From: Bradyrhizobium cajani
Lineage (GTDB): Bacteria; Pseudomonadota; Alphaproteobacteria; Rhizobiales; Xanthobacteraceae
DNA length: 64,000 bases
NCBI RefSeq assembly: GCF_009759665.1
Contig: NZ_WQNE01000005.1
Coordinates: 124,001 to 188,000, forward strand
Direction of reading: 5' to 3'
The translations under genes were made by a program, and so were the position numbers. Each line of letters opens with the position of its first letter. Within the stretch, counting starts at the first letter, position 1. This document shows, in pieces, positions 1 to 8,626 of the stretch. The notes under the pieces are model-generated. The model was not told the DNA's origin and did no database searches. It saw only the letters and a program-made list of their open reading frames with translations.

Positions 1-806
1 TCGTCCTGATCTGGCTCAGCGAGCAGATCACCCGTCATGGCATCGGCAATGGTCTGGCACTGCTGCTCAGCGCCAATATCCTTGCTGCCATCCCGCGCGA
101 CATTGCCGGCATCGCGTACCTGCTGGAGGGCGAGCAGATCTCCGGCAGTCTTGTGCTGGGCCATGCTGTCTTCTGGATTGTGCTCGTCGCCGTGATCGTC
201 TTCGTCGAGGGCGCGCGACGGCATGTCCGTGTCGAGTTCGCCGAACGCAAGGTCGGAGATCGGTTGCTGCCCGCGCGATCGGCGACTCTCCCCATCAAGA
301 TCAACAGTGCCGGTTTTCTGGTGCCGGCCACCGTGGCGCCCTGGATCCTGTTTCTGCCGCTCGCTGGTCTGACCTACATCTTTGGTGCCGATACGCCGTG
401 GGTTGCTGCCGCCTCCCAGCAACTTCAGCTCGGCACGTTGACCCACGTGATCCTTGGAGCGGTCGCGGTCTTCGTGCTTGCCTTCATTTACACGGCCTAT
501 GTCGTCGATCCCGAGCACACGGCCAAATCCCTGGCGCAGCGTGATGGCACAATTGCTGGTGTCGCGCCCGGCGAGGCGACCGCCGACTATCTCGATCGCG
601 TCGTGTCATTGACGACGGTCGTCGGAGCCGTCTACCTGACGGCATTGCAGTTGATTCCGGAGGTCTTCGAGCTTTACGGGATCGGGCTGCCTTATAGTAT
701 GGTCGTCAATGGTGGTGCAGCGCTGGTTGTGGTTTGCACCGCTCTTGATATCAAAGCACAGGTGCGCGACGTATCGCTCACCAATCCGGGGGGCGTACGC
801 CGATGA
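1..806 (+). CDS. secY: Preprotein translocase subunit SecY, 5' truncated by window edge, divergent
   Basis: This is the C-terminal 268 residues of the SecY channel, which threads proteins through the inner membrane with SecE, SecG and SecA. The first whole codon is at base 3. The read-through begins with a SecY-like stretch ([11 protein letters not shown]) and continues through several hydrophobic helices. It ends in the usual SecY order: a cytoplasmic [14 protein letters not shown] segment, then [12 protein letters not shown], then the [13 protein letters not shown] region. Position upstream of adk and rpsM fits the spc operon. Oddly, the region normally reading GVIPPIFASS is [11 protein letters not shown] here, and the ERRIPVQYAKR-type loop is altered, so it is more divergent than a housekeeping SecY usually is. 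It could be a second SecY paralogue. The TGA overlaps the adk ATG (ATGA), so translation is probably coupled. Confidence 0.88.
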   Translation, partial: VLIWLSEQITRHGIGNGLALLLSANILAAIPRDIAGIAYLLEGEQISGSLVLGHAVFWIVLVAVIVFVEGARRHVRVEFAERKVGDRLLPARSATLPIKINSAGFLVPATVAPWILFLPLAGLTYIFGADTPWVAAASQQLQLGTLTHVILGAVAVFVLAFIYTAYVVDPEHTAKSLAQRDGTIAGVAPGEATADYLDRVVSLTTVVGAVYLTALQLIPEVFELYGIGLPYSMVVNGGAALVVVCTALDIKAQVRDVSLTNPGGVRR

Positions 807-1693
807 GAATTATACTTCTGGGACCGCCGGGGTCGGGCAAGGGGACCCAGGCGCAGCTGCTGGTGCAGCGCTATGGCATCGTCCAGCTCTCGACCGGCGA
901 GATGCTCCGCGCTGCCGTTGCAGCCGGAACGCCGGTGGGGCTGAAGGCCAAGGAGATCATGGCCAGCGGCGGCCTCGTGCCGGACGAGATCGTTGTCGGA
1001 ATCATCTCTGATCGGATCGACCAGCCGGACGCCAAGAACGGTTTCATCCTCGACGGTTTCCCGCGCACCGTGCCGCAGGCCGAAGCGCTCGATGATCTGC
1101 TCAAGCACAAGCATCTCAAGCTCGACGCCGTGATCGAGCTCCGCGTCAACGAGAGCGCGCTGCTGAGCCGCGTCGAGACCCGTGTCGCCCAGATGCGGGA
1201 GCGCGGGGAGGAGGTCCGGGTCGACGACACGCCGGAGGTCCTGACCAAACGGCTCGCCAGCTACCGCAGCCAGACGGAACCGCTGATTCACTACTATTCC
1301 GAGCGGCGCAAGCTCTCGACCATCGACGGCATGATGGCCATCGACGAGGTCACCCGCGCCATCCACCGCCAGCTCCTGGCGCTCGGGGCGGTCGAGCCCA
1401 AGACCCACGCCCGAAGCGCGGCCAAGGCGGCGCCGGCCAAGACGGCCAGGGGAACTAGGACTGCGGCGAAGAAGTCGGCCCAAAAGCCTGCGAAATCCGG
1501 CAAAAAGGCCGCCAAATCGGCCAGATCCGCCAAAAAAGCGGCCAAGAAGGCCGTGAAGGGCGCCAAGAAGGTAGCCAAGAAAACTACCGAGAGAACCGCA
1601 AAGAAGGCGACCAAAAAGACCGCCAAGAAGGCTGTCAAAAAGGGTGCCAAAAAGGCCCCAAAAAAGGTCACGAAAAAGCGAGCCAAACGCTAG
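803..1693 (+). CDS. adk: Adenylate kinase with long Lys/Ala-rich C-terminal tail
   Basis: Adenylate kinase converts ATP and AMP to two ADP in the cytoplasm. The P-loop GPPGSGKGT is at residues 7-15, the AMP-binding region includes LSTGEML, and LDGFPRT precedes the lid. The lid is the short type without a zinc-binding Cys4. The catalytic domain ends near residue 200. The remaining roughly 95 residues are an unusual run of AAKK/AKKA/TAKK repeats like a histone H1 tail, giving 296 residues against about 190-220 for normal Adk. It starts inside the secY stop codon. The tail could bind nucleic acid or ribosomes; that is inference. Tails of this kind may recur in relatives, so it need not be an artefact. 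Confidence 0.93.
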   Translation: MRIILLGPPGSGKGTQAQLLVQRYGIVQLSTGEMLRAAVAAGTPVGLKAKEIMASGGLVPDEIVVGIISDRIDQPDAKNGFILDGFPRTVPQAEALDDLLKHKHLKLDAVIELRVNESALLSRVETRVAQMRERGEEVRVDDTPEVLTKRLASYRSQTEPLIHYYSERRKLSTIDGMMAIDEVTRAIHRQLLALGAVEPKTHARSAAKAAPAKTARGTRTAAKKSAQKPAKSGKKAAKSARSAKKAAKKAVKGAKKVAKKTTERTAKKATKKTAKKAVKKGAKKAPKKVTKKRAKR

Positions 1694-1699
1694 CAGCGG

Positions 1700-1728
1700 T
1701 TGACGAAAGCCCCTGGAATCCCCTAATA
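1700..1728 (+). promoter_or_regulatory. Possible sigma-70-type promoter upstream of rpsM
   Basis: TTGACG is followed after 17 bases by CTAATA in the 187-base gap between adk and rpsM. The gap is long for a ribosomal operon, so a secondary promoter for rpsM-rpsK-rpoA-rplQ would make sense. The -10 box is imperfect, and no start site can be seen from sequence alone. Confidence 0.3.
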
Positions 1729-1880
1729 AGCCCCGCATCCAAGTCGGATAGTTTCAGACGATGCCGGGCCCCAGGAAGACCGGGGGTGGGCGTCGTGTTC
1801 GCGTTTGTGAACACCTGCCCGAGAACGCAAGCACTTAAAGCCCGATTCCTGACGAGGGATCGGCAACAGGAGAGAAGGCC

Positions 1881-2249
1881 GTGGCCCGTATTGCCGGCGT
1901 GAACATTCCCACCAACAAGCGCGTGCTGATCGCGCTCCAGTACATCCATGGCATCGGCCCGAAGATCGCCGGTGACATCATCGAGAAGGTCAAGATCCCC
2001 GAGGATCGTCGCGTCAATCAGCTCAGCGACGCCGAAGTGCTCCAGATCCGCGAAGTGATCGACCGCGACTATCTCGTCGAGGGCGACCTGCGTCGTGAGG
2101 TCGGTATCAACATCAAGCGTCTGATGGACCTCGGCTGCTATCGCGGCCTGCGTCATCGTCGCGGTCTGCCGGTGCGCGGCCAGCGTACCCACACCAATGC
2201 GCGCACGCGCAAGGGTCCGGCCAAGGCCATCGCCGGCAAGAAGAAGTAA
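1881..2249 (+). CDS. rpsM: 30S ribosomal protein S13
   Basis: S13 sits in the head of the 30S subunit and contacts the P-site tRNA and L5. The 122-residue product starts [14 protein letters not shown] and contains the helix-two-turn-helix region [13 protein letters not shown] and the [16 protein letters not shown] motif typical of S13. It ends in a basic GKKK tail, as expected. The start is GTG at 1881, supported by AGGAGAG about 8 bases upstream. It follows adk by 187 bases and precedes rpsK by 130 bases, with a hairpin repeat in that gap. Confidence 0.98.
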   Translation: MARIAGVNIPTNKRVLIALQYIHGIGPKIAGDIIEKVKIPEDRRVNQLSDAEVLQIREVIDRDYLVEGDLRREVGINIKRLMDLGCYRGLRHRRGLPVRGQRTHTNARTRKGPAKAIAGKKK

Positions 2250-2254
2250 TTCGC

Positions 2255-2317
2255 GCGAATAGGTGAGTAGCGAATAGCGAGTGGTCATCCATTCGCTATT
2301 CGCTACTCACCATTCGC
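2255..2317. repeat. Palindromic repeat, family A, inside the ribosomal operon
   Basis: A long imperfect inverted repeat of about 29 bases per arm lies between rpsM and rpsK. The arms are built from GCGAATAG, GTGAGTAG and GCGAATGG units. It would form a stable mRNA hairpin between two co-transcribed ribosomal genes. A related element lies between rpoA and rplQ at 3914-3980. Confidence 0.85.
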
Positions 2318-2379
2318 ATTTTCACAGGTGTAGCCGCTGGCATTACGGCGGCGTTTGAGATCTCCAGGAAAGGTAGTCA

Positions 2380-2769
2380 ATGGGCAAGGAAGCCACCCGC
2401 GTTCGTCGTCGTGAGCGCAAGAACATCGCCTCCGGCGTCGCGCACGTGAACTCGTCGTTCAACAACACGACCATCACCATCACCGACGCGCAGGGCAACA
2501 CGATTGCCTGGTCCTCCGCCGGCACGATGGGCTTCAAGGGTTCGCGCAAGTCGACCCCGTATGCCGCGCAGGTTGCCGCCGAGGACGTGTCCAAGAAGGC
2601 GCAGGAGCACGGCATGCGCACGCTGGAAGTCGAAGTCGCCGGTCCCGGTTCGGGCCGCGAGTCGGCGCTCCGCGCGCTCCAGGCCGCGGGTTTCACCGTC
2701 ACCTCGATCCGCGACGTGACCACGATCCCGCATAACGGTTGCCGTCCCCGCAAGCGTCGGCGCGTTTGA
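2380..2769 (+). CDS. rpsK: 30S ribosomal protein S11
   Basis: S11 forms part of the 30S platform near the mRNA exit. The 129-residue protein starts [16 protein letters not shown] and shows [18 protein letters not shown] and the C-terminal [20 protein letters not shown] signature of S11. The length is normal. ATG at 2380 has an AGGAAAGG Shine-Dalgarno about 7 bases upstream. It lies between rpsM and rpoA in the standard alpha-operon order. rpsD is absent from the operon, as is usual in alphaproteobacteria. Confidence 0.98.
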   Translation: MGKEATRVRRRERKNIASGVAHVNSSFNNTTITITDAQGNTIAWSSAGTMGFKGSRKSTPYAAQVAAEDVSKKAQEHGMRTLEVEVAGPGSGRESALRALQAAGFTVTSIRDVTTIPHNGCRPRKRRRV

Positions 2770-2881
2770 TACGAGGTTGCGGGCGCATCGGCGCCCGCAA
2801 TGACTTTTCTAAGAAGCCGCGGGATTGATCTGCGGCCTTTCTCCAACGCCAGTATTTGATTTCGCAAATTGACTGGCCTGT

Positions 2882-3913
2882 ATGGGTGAAACAGTGACGA
2901 TCCAGAAAAATTGGCAAGAACTGATTCGGCCGAACAAGCTCCAGGTGTCCCCTGGCAGCGATCCGGCCCGTTTTGCGACCATCGTCGCCGAGCCGCTCGA
3001 GCGCGGTTTCGGCCAGACCCTCGGCAACGCGCTGCGCCGCATCCTGCTGTCCTCGCTCCAGGGCGCGGCGGTGCAGTCGGTGCACATCGATGGCGTGCTG
3101 CACGAGTTCTCCTCGATCGCGGGCGTCCGTGAGGACGTCACCGACATCGTCCTCAACATCAAGGACATCTCGATCAAGATGCAGGGCGAAGGCCCCAAGC
3201 GCATGGTCGTGAAGAAGCAGGGCCCGGGCGTCGTCACCGCCGGCGACATCCAGACCGTCGGCGACGTCACCGTGCTCAATCCGGACCTCCAGATCTGCAC
3301 GCTCGACGAGGGCGCCGAGATCCGCATGGAGTTCACGGTCTCGACCGGCAAGGGCTACGTGCCCGCCGAGCGCAACCGTCCCGAGGACGCGCCGATCGGC
3401 CTGATCCCGGTCGACAGCCTGTACTCGCCGGTCCGCAAGGTCTCGTACAAGGTCGAGAACACCCGCGAAGGCCAGATCCTCGACTACGACAAGCTGACCA
3501 TGACGATCGAGACCAACGGCGCGATCTCGCCGGATGATTCCGTGGCCTACGCCGCGCGCATCCTGCAAGATCAGCTCAACGTGTTCGTCAACTTCGAAGA
3601 GCCGCGCAAGGAAGTCGCCCAGGAGATCATCCCGGACCTCGCCTTCAACCCGGCCTTCCTCAAGAAGGTGGACGAACTCGAGCTGTCGGTGCGTTCGGCC
3701 AACTGCCTGAAGAACGACAACATCGTCTATATCGGCGACCTCGTGCAGAAGAGCGAGGCGGAAATGCTCCGCACTCCGAACTTCGGCCGCAAGTCGCTGA
3801 ACGAGATCAAGGAAGTGCTGGCCCAGATGGGTCTGCATCTCGGCATGGAAGTGCCGGGCTGGCCGCCGGAGAACATCGACGAGCTCGCCAAGCGCTTCGA
3901 GGATCACTACTGA
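2882..3913 (+). CDS. rpoA: DNA-directed RNA polymerase subunit alpha
   Basis: The alpha subunit nucleates RNA polymerase assembly and contacts UP elements and activators. The N-terminal domain covers roughly residues 1-240 ([20 protein letters not shown] is diagnostic), followed by a linker and a C-terminal domain from about 260 ([20 protein letters not shown], then [14 protein letters not shown]). The full length is 343 residues. No clear Shine-Dalgarno precedes ATG 2882; an in-frame GTG at 2894 would give the shorter [15 protein letters not shown] start. It is followed by a 230-base gap holding two hairpin repeats before rplQ. Confidence 0.98.
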   Translation: MGETVTIQKNWQELIRPNKLQVSPGSDPARFATIVAEPLERGFGQTLGNALRRILLSSLQGAAVQSVHIDGVLHEFSSIAGVREDVTDIVLNIKDISIKMQGEGPKRMVVKKQGPGVVTAGDIQTVGDVTVLNPDLQICTLDEGAEIRMEFTVSTGKGYVPAERNRPEDAPIGLIPVDSLYSPVRKVSYKVENTREGQILDYDKLTMTIETNGAISPDDSVAYAARILQDQLNVFVNFEEPRKEVAQEIIPDLAFNPAFLKKVDELELSVRSANCLKNDNIVYIGDLVQKSEAEMLRTPNFGRKSLNEIKEVLAQMGLHLGMEVPGWPPENIDELAKRFEDHY

Positions 3914-3980
3914 GCGAATGGCGAGTAGGGAGTGGCGAATGGGGAAGAACTATTCGCTACTCACCATTCGCCACTCGCTG
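3914..3980. repeat. Palindromic repeat, family A, second copy
   Basis: This imperfect inverted repeat starts directly at the rpoA stop codon and shares the GCGAATGG/GAGTAG/GGCGAAT building blocks with the element between rpsM and rpsK. The arms face each other across a short GGGGAAGAA loop. It lies inside the operon, between rpoA and rplQ. Confidence 0.8.
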
Positions 3981-3982
3981 AC

Positions 3983-4032
3983 AGCATGATCCCGGAAAAG
4001 TGCGAAGCGGTTTTCCGATAAGGATCATGCTC
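3983..4032. repeat. Palindromic repeat, family B (AGCATGATC...GATCATGCT)
   Basis: The arms AGCATGATC and GATCATGCT flank a GGAAAAGTGCGAAGCGGTTTTCC core that itself pairs (GGAAAA with TTTTCC). Other copies in this window are at 5917-5994, 17076-17124 and 19932-19982. A second small hairpin (CGAAAGCGC with GCGCTTTCG) follows at about 4046-4067. It lies in the rpoA-rplQ gap. Confidence 0.88.
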
Positions 4033-4143
4033 AAAACAAGAAAGCGAAAGCGCATACGCGCTTTCGCGGGCGAACGCAGGCAGCCCACCTGAGCAACATG
4101 TCCGACGAACCGTCGCGGCAGTATTAACGTAAGGACACCACAC

Positions 4144-4560
4144 ATGCGTCACGGCAAGGTTCATCGGAAGCTCAACCGCACGGCGGAGCATCGCCGCGCG
4201 ATGTTCGCCAACATGGCGGCCGCGCTGATCAAGCACGAGCAGATCGTCACCACGCTGCCCAAGGCCAAGGAGCTCCGTCCGATCGTCGAGAAGCTCGTCA
4301 CCCTCGGCAAGAAGGGTGGTCTGGCCATGCGCCGCCAGGCGATCTCCGAGATGCGCGACAAGGACCAGGTCAAGAAGCTGTTCGATGTGTTGGCGACCCG
4401 CTACAAGGACCGCCAGGGCGGCTACACCCGCATCATCAAGGCCGGCTTCCGCTACGGCGACAACGCCGCGATGGCCGTGATCGAGTTCGTCGATCGCGAC
4501 GTCGATGCCAAGGGTCAGGACTCCGGCCCGGTGCAGGAGAAGGAAGCCGAGGCGGCGTAA
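4144..4560 (+). CDS. rplQ: 50S ribosomal protein L17
   Basis: L17 lies near the exit tunnel of the 50S subunit. The 138-residue protein starts [20 protein letters not shown] and has the [17 protein letters not shown] motif and the [15 protein letters not shown] segment typical of L17. The C-terminal extension rich in Glu and Ala is common in alphaproteobacteria. ATG at 4144 follows GTAAGGACACC. It is the last gene of the operon, with a rho-independent terminator about 20 bases downstream. Confidence 0.98.
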   Translation: MRHGKVHRKLNRTAEHRRAMFANMAAALIKHEQIVTTLPKAKELRPIVEKLVTLGKKGGLAMRRQAISEMRDKDQVKKLFDVLATRYKDRQGGYTRIIKAGFRYGDNAAMAVIEFVDRDVDAKGQDSGPVQEKEAEAA

Positions 4561-4581
4561 GCCTCGCGTCAATCGGAATTC

Positions 4582-4612
4582 AAAAGCGGCGCCATCGTGC
4601 GCCGCTTTTTTT
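4582..4612 (+). terminator. Rho-independent terminator after rplQ
   Basis: AAGCGGCGC and GCGCCGCTT pair around a short loop and are followed by a run of seven T. It ends the secY-adk-rpsM-rpsK-rpoA-rplQ transcript. Confidence 0.92.
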
Positions 4613-4619
4613 GTAGCTG

Positions 4620-4719
4620 CTGTAGGGTAGGCAAAGCGCGCTATGGCGCGTCGTGCCCACCACGCCGTCCGCAACTCGCGTCGCAAGGGTGGGCACGCTG
4701 CGCTTTGCCCACCCTACAG
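4620..4719. repeat. Palindromic repeat, family H (TGTAGGGTAGGCAAAGCG)
   Basis: The left arm TGTAGGGTAGGCAAAGCGC and the right arm GCGCTTTGCCCACCCTACA face each other, with inner parts CGTGCCCACC and GGTGGGCACG also pairing. It fills the space between the rplQ terminator and the next gene. It has no coding content. Confidence 0.85.
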
Positions 4720-4823
4720 GCTACAAGCTGCGCGGGGCGTGCATTCGTCACGCATCGGTGAGTGGCGATTGCGGTGCAATGAGCCACCTCCGATATCTCC
4801 AGCGACATCCATGGAGACATCGC

Positions 4824-5612
4824 ATGAACATCGACCTTTCCGGAAAGACCGCCCTCGTGACCGGCTCGACCGCCGGCATCGGCCACGCCATCGCCAGGGG
4901 GCTCGCGGCCTCGGGCGCAAGTGTCGTGATCAACGGGCGTGGCCAGGACAAGGTTGATGCGGCCGTCCGCAAGCTGGAGGGAACCGGCGCCAAGGTGCGC
5001 GGCATCGCCGCCGACGTTTCGACCGCTTCGGGCTGCAAGGCACTCGTTGCGGCGCTTGGCGAGGTCGACATCCTCATCAACAATGCCGGCATCTTCGAAC
5101 CCAAGGAGTTCTTCGACATTCCGGACGAGGACTGGAGCCGCTTCTTCGAGGTCAACGTCATGAGCGGCGTGCGGCTGTCGCGCGCCTACCTGAAGGGCAT
5201 GCTCAAGCGCAATTGGGGGCGCATCGTCTTCATCTCCTCCGAATCCGGGCTGAACATTCCCGTCGAGATGATCCACTACGGGATGACCAAGACGGCGCAG
5301 CTCTCGGTCGCGCGCGGCCTTGCCCAGCTCACCCGCGGCACCGGCGTCACCGTCAACTCCGTGCTGCCCGGGCCGACCATGTCCGAGGGCGTCGAGACCT
5401 TCGTGAAGGATCTCGCCCGGCAGAACGGCCAGTCGGTGGACGAAGCTGCGGCCAATTTCGTCAAGCAGCATCGCCCGAGCTCGCTGCTGCAACGCTTCGC
5501 CAGCGTCGACGAGATCGCCAACATGGTGGTCTATGTCGCGTCGAGGGAGGCGTCCGCGACCAATGGCGCGGCGTTGCGCGCGGAAGGCGGCATCGTCAAT
5601 ACGATTGCCTGA
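4824..5612 (+). CDS. SDR family NAD(P)-dependent oxidoreductase
   Basis: This is a classical short-chain dehydrogenase of 262 residues, probably a cytoplasmic NAD(P)-dependent alcohol/ketone oxidoreductase. The cofactor motif TGSTAGIG is at residues 13-20, NNAG at 86-89 and the catalytic pair Y152xxxK156, with serines at 138-141. The substrate is not deducible. ATG 4824 is preferred over upstream in-frame starts because it begins the usual MNIDLSGKTALVTG pattern; the upstream region is repeat. A DUF1330 gene follows after 9 bases, so the two are probably co-transcribed. Confidence 0.9.
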   Translation: MNIDLSGKTALVTGSTAGIGHAIARGLAASGASVVINGRGQDKVDAAVRKLEGTGAKVRGIAADVSTASGCKALVAALGEVDILINNAGIFEPKEFFDIPDEDWSRFFEVNVMSGVRLSRAYLKGMLKRNWGRIVFISSESGLNIPVEMIHYGMTKTAQLSVARGLAQLTRGTGVTVNSVLPGPTMSEGVETFVKDLARQNGQSVDEAAANFVKQHRPSSLLQRFASVDEIANMVVYVASREASATNGAALRAEGGIVNTIA

Positions 5613-5621
5613 GGCCAACAT

Positions 5622-5918
5622 ATGCCGGCCTATGTGATCTCCGAGGTCGAAATGCGCGATCTCGACGGGTTTGAAGCCTATCGCGCGCTCGCGGCGAAGA
5701 CGATCGCGCAGTATGGCGGGCGTTATCTCGTCCGCGGCGGCAAAGCCGAGCTCGCCGAGGGCAATCTCCCGCCGAAGGCCATCGTCATCGTCGAATTCCC
5801 GTCGATGACGAGGTTGAAGGAATGGTACGCCTCGCCGGAATATGCCGAGGCGCTGAAGCTCCGGCAAACGGCGCTGGAGCGCCGGCTGCTGTTTGTCGAA
5901 GGGGTGTTGCCACCGTAG
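5622..5918 (+). CDS. DUF1330 domain-containing protein
   Basis: This small cytoplasmic protein of 98 residues has a dimeric alpha/beta-barrel fold of the DUF1330 family. Typical features are the start MPAYVISEVEMRD, the YGGRYLVRGG motif near residue 30 and IVIVEFPSMTRLKEWYASPEY. The function of the family is unknown; members resemble small monooxygenases or stress proteins. It follows the SDR gene by 9 bases with GAGG upstream. A family B palindrome begins at its stop codon. Confidence 0.9.
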   Translation: MPAYVISEVEMRDLDGFEAYRALAAKTIAQYGGRYLVRGGKAELAEGNLPPKAIVIVEFPSMTRLKEWYASPEYAEALKLRQTALERRLLFVEGVLPP

Positions 5919-5994
5919 AGCATGATCCGGAAAAGTGCGAAGCGGCTTTTCCTCGCGACCAACGCGGAACGCGTTTGCGCGGAGATCATGCCCA
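5917..5994. repeat. Palindromic repeat, family B, with longer loop
   Basis: GAGCATGATCCGGAAAAGTG opens the element and GAGATCATGCCC closes it. The centre is longer than in the other copies and contains AACGCGGAACGCGTT, itself a small palindrome. It separates the convergent DUF1330 gene and the binding-protein gene. Confidence 0.8.
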
Positions 5995-6018
5995 AACGAA
6001 GACCCGTCGAGCCGGCGG

Positions 6019-6996
6019 CTACTCCTCCTTGACGCCCGCCTTCTGCGCGATGTCCTTCATCTCCGCGGTCTCCTTGGTCACCGCGCCGGCCCAATCGTCA
6101 AAGCGTACGAAGCCCGGCTCGAACCCGACCTTGGTAAAACGCTCGATGACGGACGGGCTGTTGATGATCTCCTCCAGCGTCGCCGTGAGCTTGTCGCGAA
6201 CCGCCGGCGGCAGCCCCTTGGGTGCGACCACCGCGCCCCAGGACGAGAAGTCGATCGCGGGATAGCCGAGCTCGGCAAGCGTCGGTACGTCGGGCAGGAA
6301 CGAGGTGCGCTTGCCCGAGAACACGGCGAGCGCCTTGACGGTGCCGGCCTCGATCTGCGGCTTCACGGCGATCACGGTATCGACGTGGTACTGGATGTGC
6401 TTGCCGATGAGATCGTTCATCGCCGGCGCGCTGCCCTTGTAGGGCAGGTGCACCATCTTGATGCCGGCGTTCGACTTGAACAGCTCGCCGGCGAAATGCG
6501 AGAAGGTCGCCGCGCCATAGGAGGCGAGCGACAACTTGTCGGGATTGGCCTTGGCTTCGGCAGCGAGCGCAGCCACGTCCGTAACCGGATTGTCGCGATA
6601 GGTGACGAGCGCGAACGAGGTCTTGCCCACCCGTCCGATAGGCTCGAAATCCTTGGCGGCGTCATAGGGCACACTCTCCTTCACAGCTGCAGGCAGCGTG
6701 AAGGTCGAGTTCGAGCTGAAGAACAGTGTGTATCCGTCGGGCGCTGCGCGCGCGGCCTCCTTGGCCGCGATCGTGGTGCCGCCGCCGGGACGGTTCATGA
6801 TGATCACGGGCTTGCCGAGGCGGGTTTCGAGTTCGCCGCCGATGATGCGGGCGACGATGTCGGAGGCGCCGCCCGGCGGGAACGGCACGATCAGTTGCAG
6901 GGACTTTTCCGGATAGGTCGCTTGCGCGGTGGCGAGCGAGTTGGCGCCGACCAGGCCGATCAATGCGAGCGCCACCGTGAGAGCCGTTGTTTTCAT
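6019..6996 (-). CDS. Tripartite tricarboxylate transporter (Bug/TctC) substrate-binding protein
   Basis: This is a periplasmic solute-binding protein of 325 residues of the Bug/TctC family, which binds carboxylates or related organic anions. A Sec signal peptide covers about the first 26 residues (MKTTALTVALALIG ... ATAQA). The family pattern follows: YPEKSLQLIVPFPPGGASD at the start of the mature part, RPGGGTTIAAKEAARAAPDG and LPYKGSAPAMNDLIG. No TctA/TctB membrane genes are adjacent, which is common for Bug proteins. It lies 27 bases downstream of the amidase on the same strand, so its ligand may relate to amide hydrolysis; that is inference. Confidence 0.93.
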   Translation of the reverse strand: MKTTALTVALALIGLVGANSLATAQATYPEKSLQLIVPFPPGGASDIVARIIGGELETRLGKPVIIMNRPGGGTTIAAKEAARAAPDGYTLFFSSNSTFTLPAAVKESVPYDAAKDFEPIGRVGKTSFALVTYRDNPVTDVAALAAEAKANPDKLSLASYGAATFSHFAGELFKSNAGIKMVHLPYKGSAPAMNDLIGKHIQYHVDTVIAVKPQIEAGTVKALAVFSGKRTSFLPDVPTLAELGYPAIDFSSWGAVVAPKGLPPAVRDKLTATLEEIINSPSVIERFTKVGFEPGFVRFDDWAGAVTKETAEMKDIAQKAGVKEE

Positions 6997-7023
6997 CGCA
7001 TCGTTCTTCCGTGGTTCAACGTT

Positions 7024-8520
7024 TCAATCGAAGGCCAAAAATCCCGGCTTGCCCGCAATCGGCGGCTGGCGGGTGAGCCAGGTGATGTCGGGAAGCGGAC
7101 GTGCAGTATCCGGATTGGCCGCAAGCACCGCCTCGATCTCGCGCGCCACCGCGAGCGTTGCGAGATCGCCGCCGCGCGGGCCGATCACCTGGATGCCGAA
7201 CGGCAGCCCTGCGCCGTCGCGGCCTGCCGGAATCGCCACCGTGGGATGCCCGACATTGGTGACGGCATAGGCGAGCGCGAGCCAGTGGAAGTAGCTCTTG
7301 GTCGGCCGGCCGTCGATCTCGGCCGGATAGAGTTCTGACCACGGCCTTGGGCTGATGGTGACGGTGGGGGCGATGATGAAATCGTGGCCGGCGAAAAACG
7401 TTTGCCAGCGCCGGTAGAGCTCGGTCTGCATCGCAAGCGCGCGCGCGACGTCGGCGGCGGAATAGCCGAGCCCCTCGGCGACGTTGTCGCGAACGTTGGG
7501 CCCGACCTTGTCCGGATGCTTTTCCACGAGCTCGCGGTGGCGGCCGAGGAAGGCGACGGCGCGCAAGATGCTGAACACCTCGTCCGCGCCGGTGCAATCA
7601 GGATGGGTCCATTCGACGCTGCGAAACGCCGATTCAAACGAGCTGACCTTGCCTTTGAAGGTGCTCGCAATCGCCCGCTCGGTCGGCGCAAAGCCGAAAT
7701 CGGCGGTCGCGGCGATGCGCAAACTCGAGAGATCGGCGCGCGGCGGATTGCGATAGAACTCGGGCGCCGGCGCGCCGCCGGCATGCAGGATCGCCGACAG
7801 CGGATCGCGGGCATCGCGATCCAGCATGCAGGACAGCATGAGGCAGGCGTCGGATACGGTTCTTGCCATCGGTCCGAGCTGCGAGATCTGCAACCAGGCC
7901 ATGTTGCGGCTGTTGCTTGCGATCAGTCCGGGTGACGGCCGAAAGCCGACCACGCCGCAGAACGATGCGGGATTGCGCACCGAGCCGCCGGTATCGGATC
8001 CGGTCGCGAGCGGCACCATGCCGGTTGCGAGCGCAACCGCCGATCCGCCGGACGAGCCGGCGGCGGATCGATCAGGATCGAAGGGATTGCCGGTCGCGCC
8101 ATACACGGCGTTGCGCGTATTGCCGCCGGCACCCCATTCCGGAACGTTGGTCTTGCCGATGACGATCGCCCCCTCGCGCTTGAGCATCGCGACGATGGCC
8201 TCGTCCTGCCTGGCAACATTGTCGGCAAACAGCACGCTGCCAAAACTGGTCGGCAACCCCTCGGCGTCGATCAGATCCTTGACGCCGAGCGGCAGGCCGT
8301 GCACGGCGCCAAGCGTATCACCGCGCATGACGGCGGCCTCGCGCTCGCGCGCCGTCTTGCGCGCGGTCTCGAAGGAGCGCGCAACCACGGCGTTGACCGC
8401 CGGATCGATCGCCTCGATGCGGCGGATGCAACTATCCGTCAGCTCGACGGGCGAGAGCTTGCGTTGGCCGATCAGCGCGCGGGCCGCGACCGCCGACAGA
8501 TCGCATGGTTCGGTCATCAT
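7024..8520 (-). CDS. Amidase (amidase signature family)
   Basis: This 498-residue enzyme hydrolyses a carboxamide to acid and ammonia using a Ser-cisSer-Lys triad. Lys81 is in GLPLGVKD, the cis-Ser region is GSSGGS near 155-160, and the nucleophile Ser180 is in GSDTGGS. The length is normal. The start is set at the tandem ATG at 8520/8517; longer in-frame starts run into the neighbouring gene's 3' end. It lies upstream of the Bug binding protein on the same strand. The substrate is unknown. It is less likely to be GatA because no gatB or gatC is adjacent. Confidence 0.92.
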   Translation of the reverse strand: MMTEPCDLSAVAARALIGQRKLSPVELTDSCIRRIEAIDPAVNAVVARSFETARKTAREREAAVMRGDTLGAVHGLPLGVKDLIDAEGLPTSFGSVLFADNVARQDEAIVAMLKREGAIVIGKTNVPEWGAGGNTRNAVYGATGNPFDPDRSAAGSSGGSAVALATGMVPLATGSDTGGSVRNPASFCGVVGFRPSPGLIASNSRNMAWLQISQLGPMARTVSDACLMLSCMLDRDARDPLSAILHAGGAPAPEFYRNPPRADLSSLRIAATADFGFAPTERAIASTFKGKVSSFESAFRSVEWTHPDCTGADEVFSILRAVAFLGRHRELVEKHPDKVGPNVRDNVAEGLGYSAADVARALAMQTELYRRWQTFFAGHDFIIAPTVTISPRPWSELYPAEIDGRPTKSYFHWLALAYAVTNVGHPTVAIPAGRDGAGLPFGIQVIGPRGGDLATLAVAREIEAVLAANPDTARPLPDITWLTRQPPIAGKPGFLAFD

Positions 8521-8626
8521 GTGTCTGCTTGTTCCGGACCCGGCGGGCCCTGCCGGCCCTCGTGTCCGGGGCCACAGACTCATGATGCCGCAATCGGCCT
8601 CGCGTGCCAAGCCGTCCACTTCAAGC

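Noticed and set aside
692..1738. Long minus-strand ORF over adk
   Set aside because: It is the antisense of a clear adenylate kinase; its Gly/Leu-rich product mirrors the Lys/Ala codons and has no motifs.
2699..3907. 402-residue minus-strand ORF over rpoA
   Set aside because: Antisense shadow of RpoA with no recognisable domain.
6019..6996. Complete tripartite transporter
   Set aside because: Only the binding protein is present; no TctA or TctB membrane gene is adjacent.
5935..7338. 467-residue plus-strand ORF opposite the TctC-like gene
   Set aside because: It runs across a repeat, the binding-protein gene and part of the amidase in antisense; no motifs.
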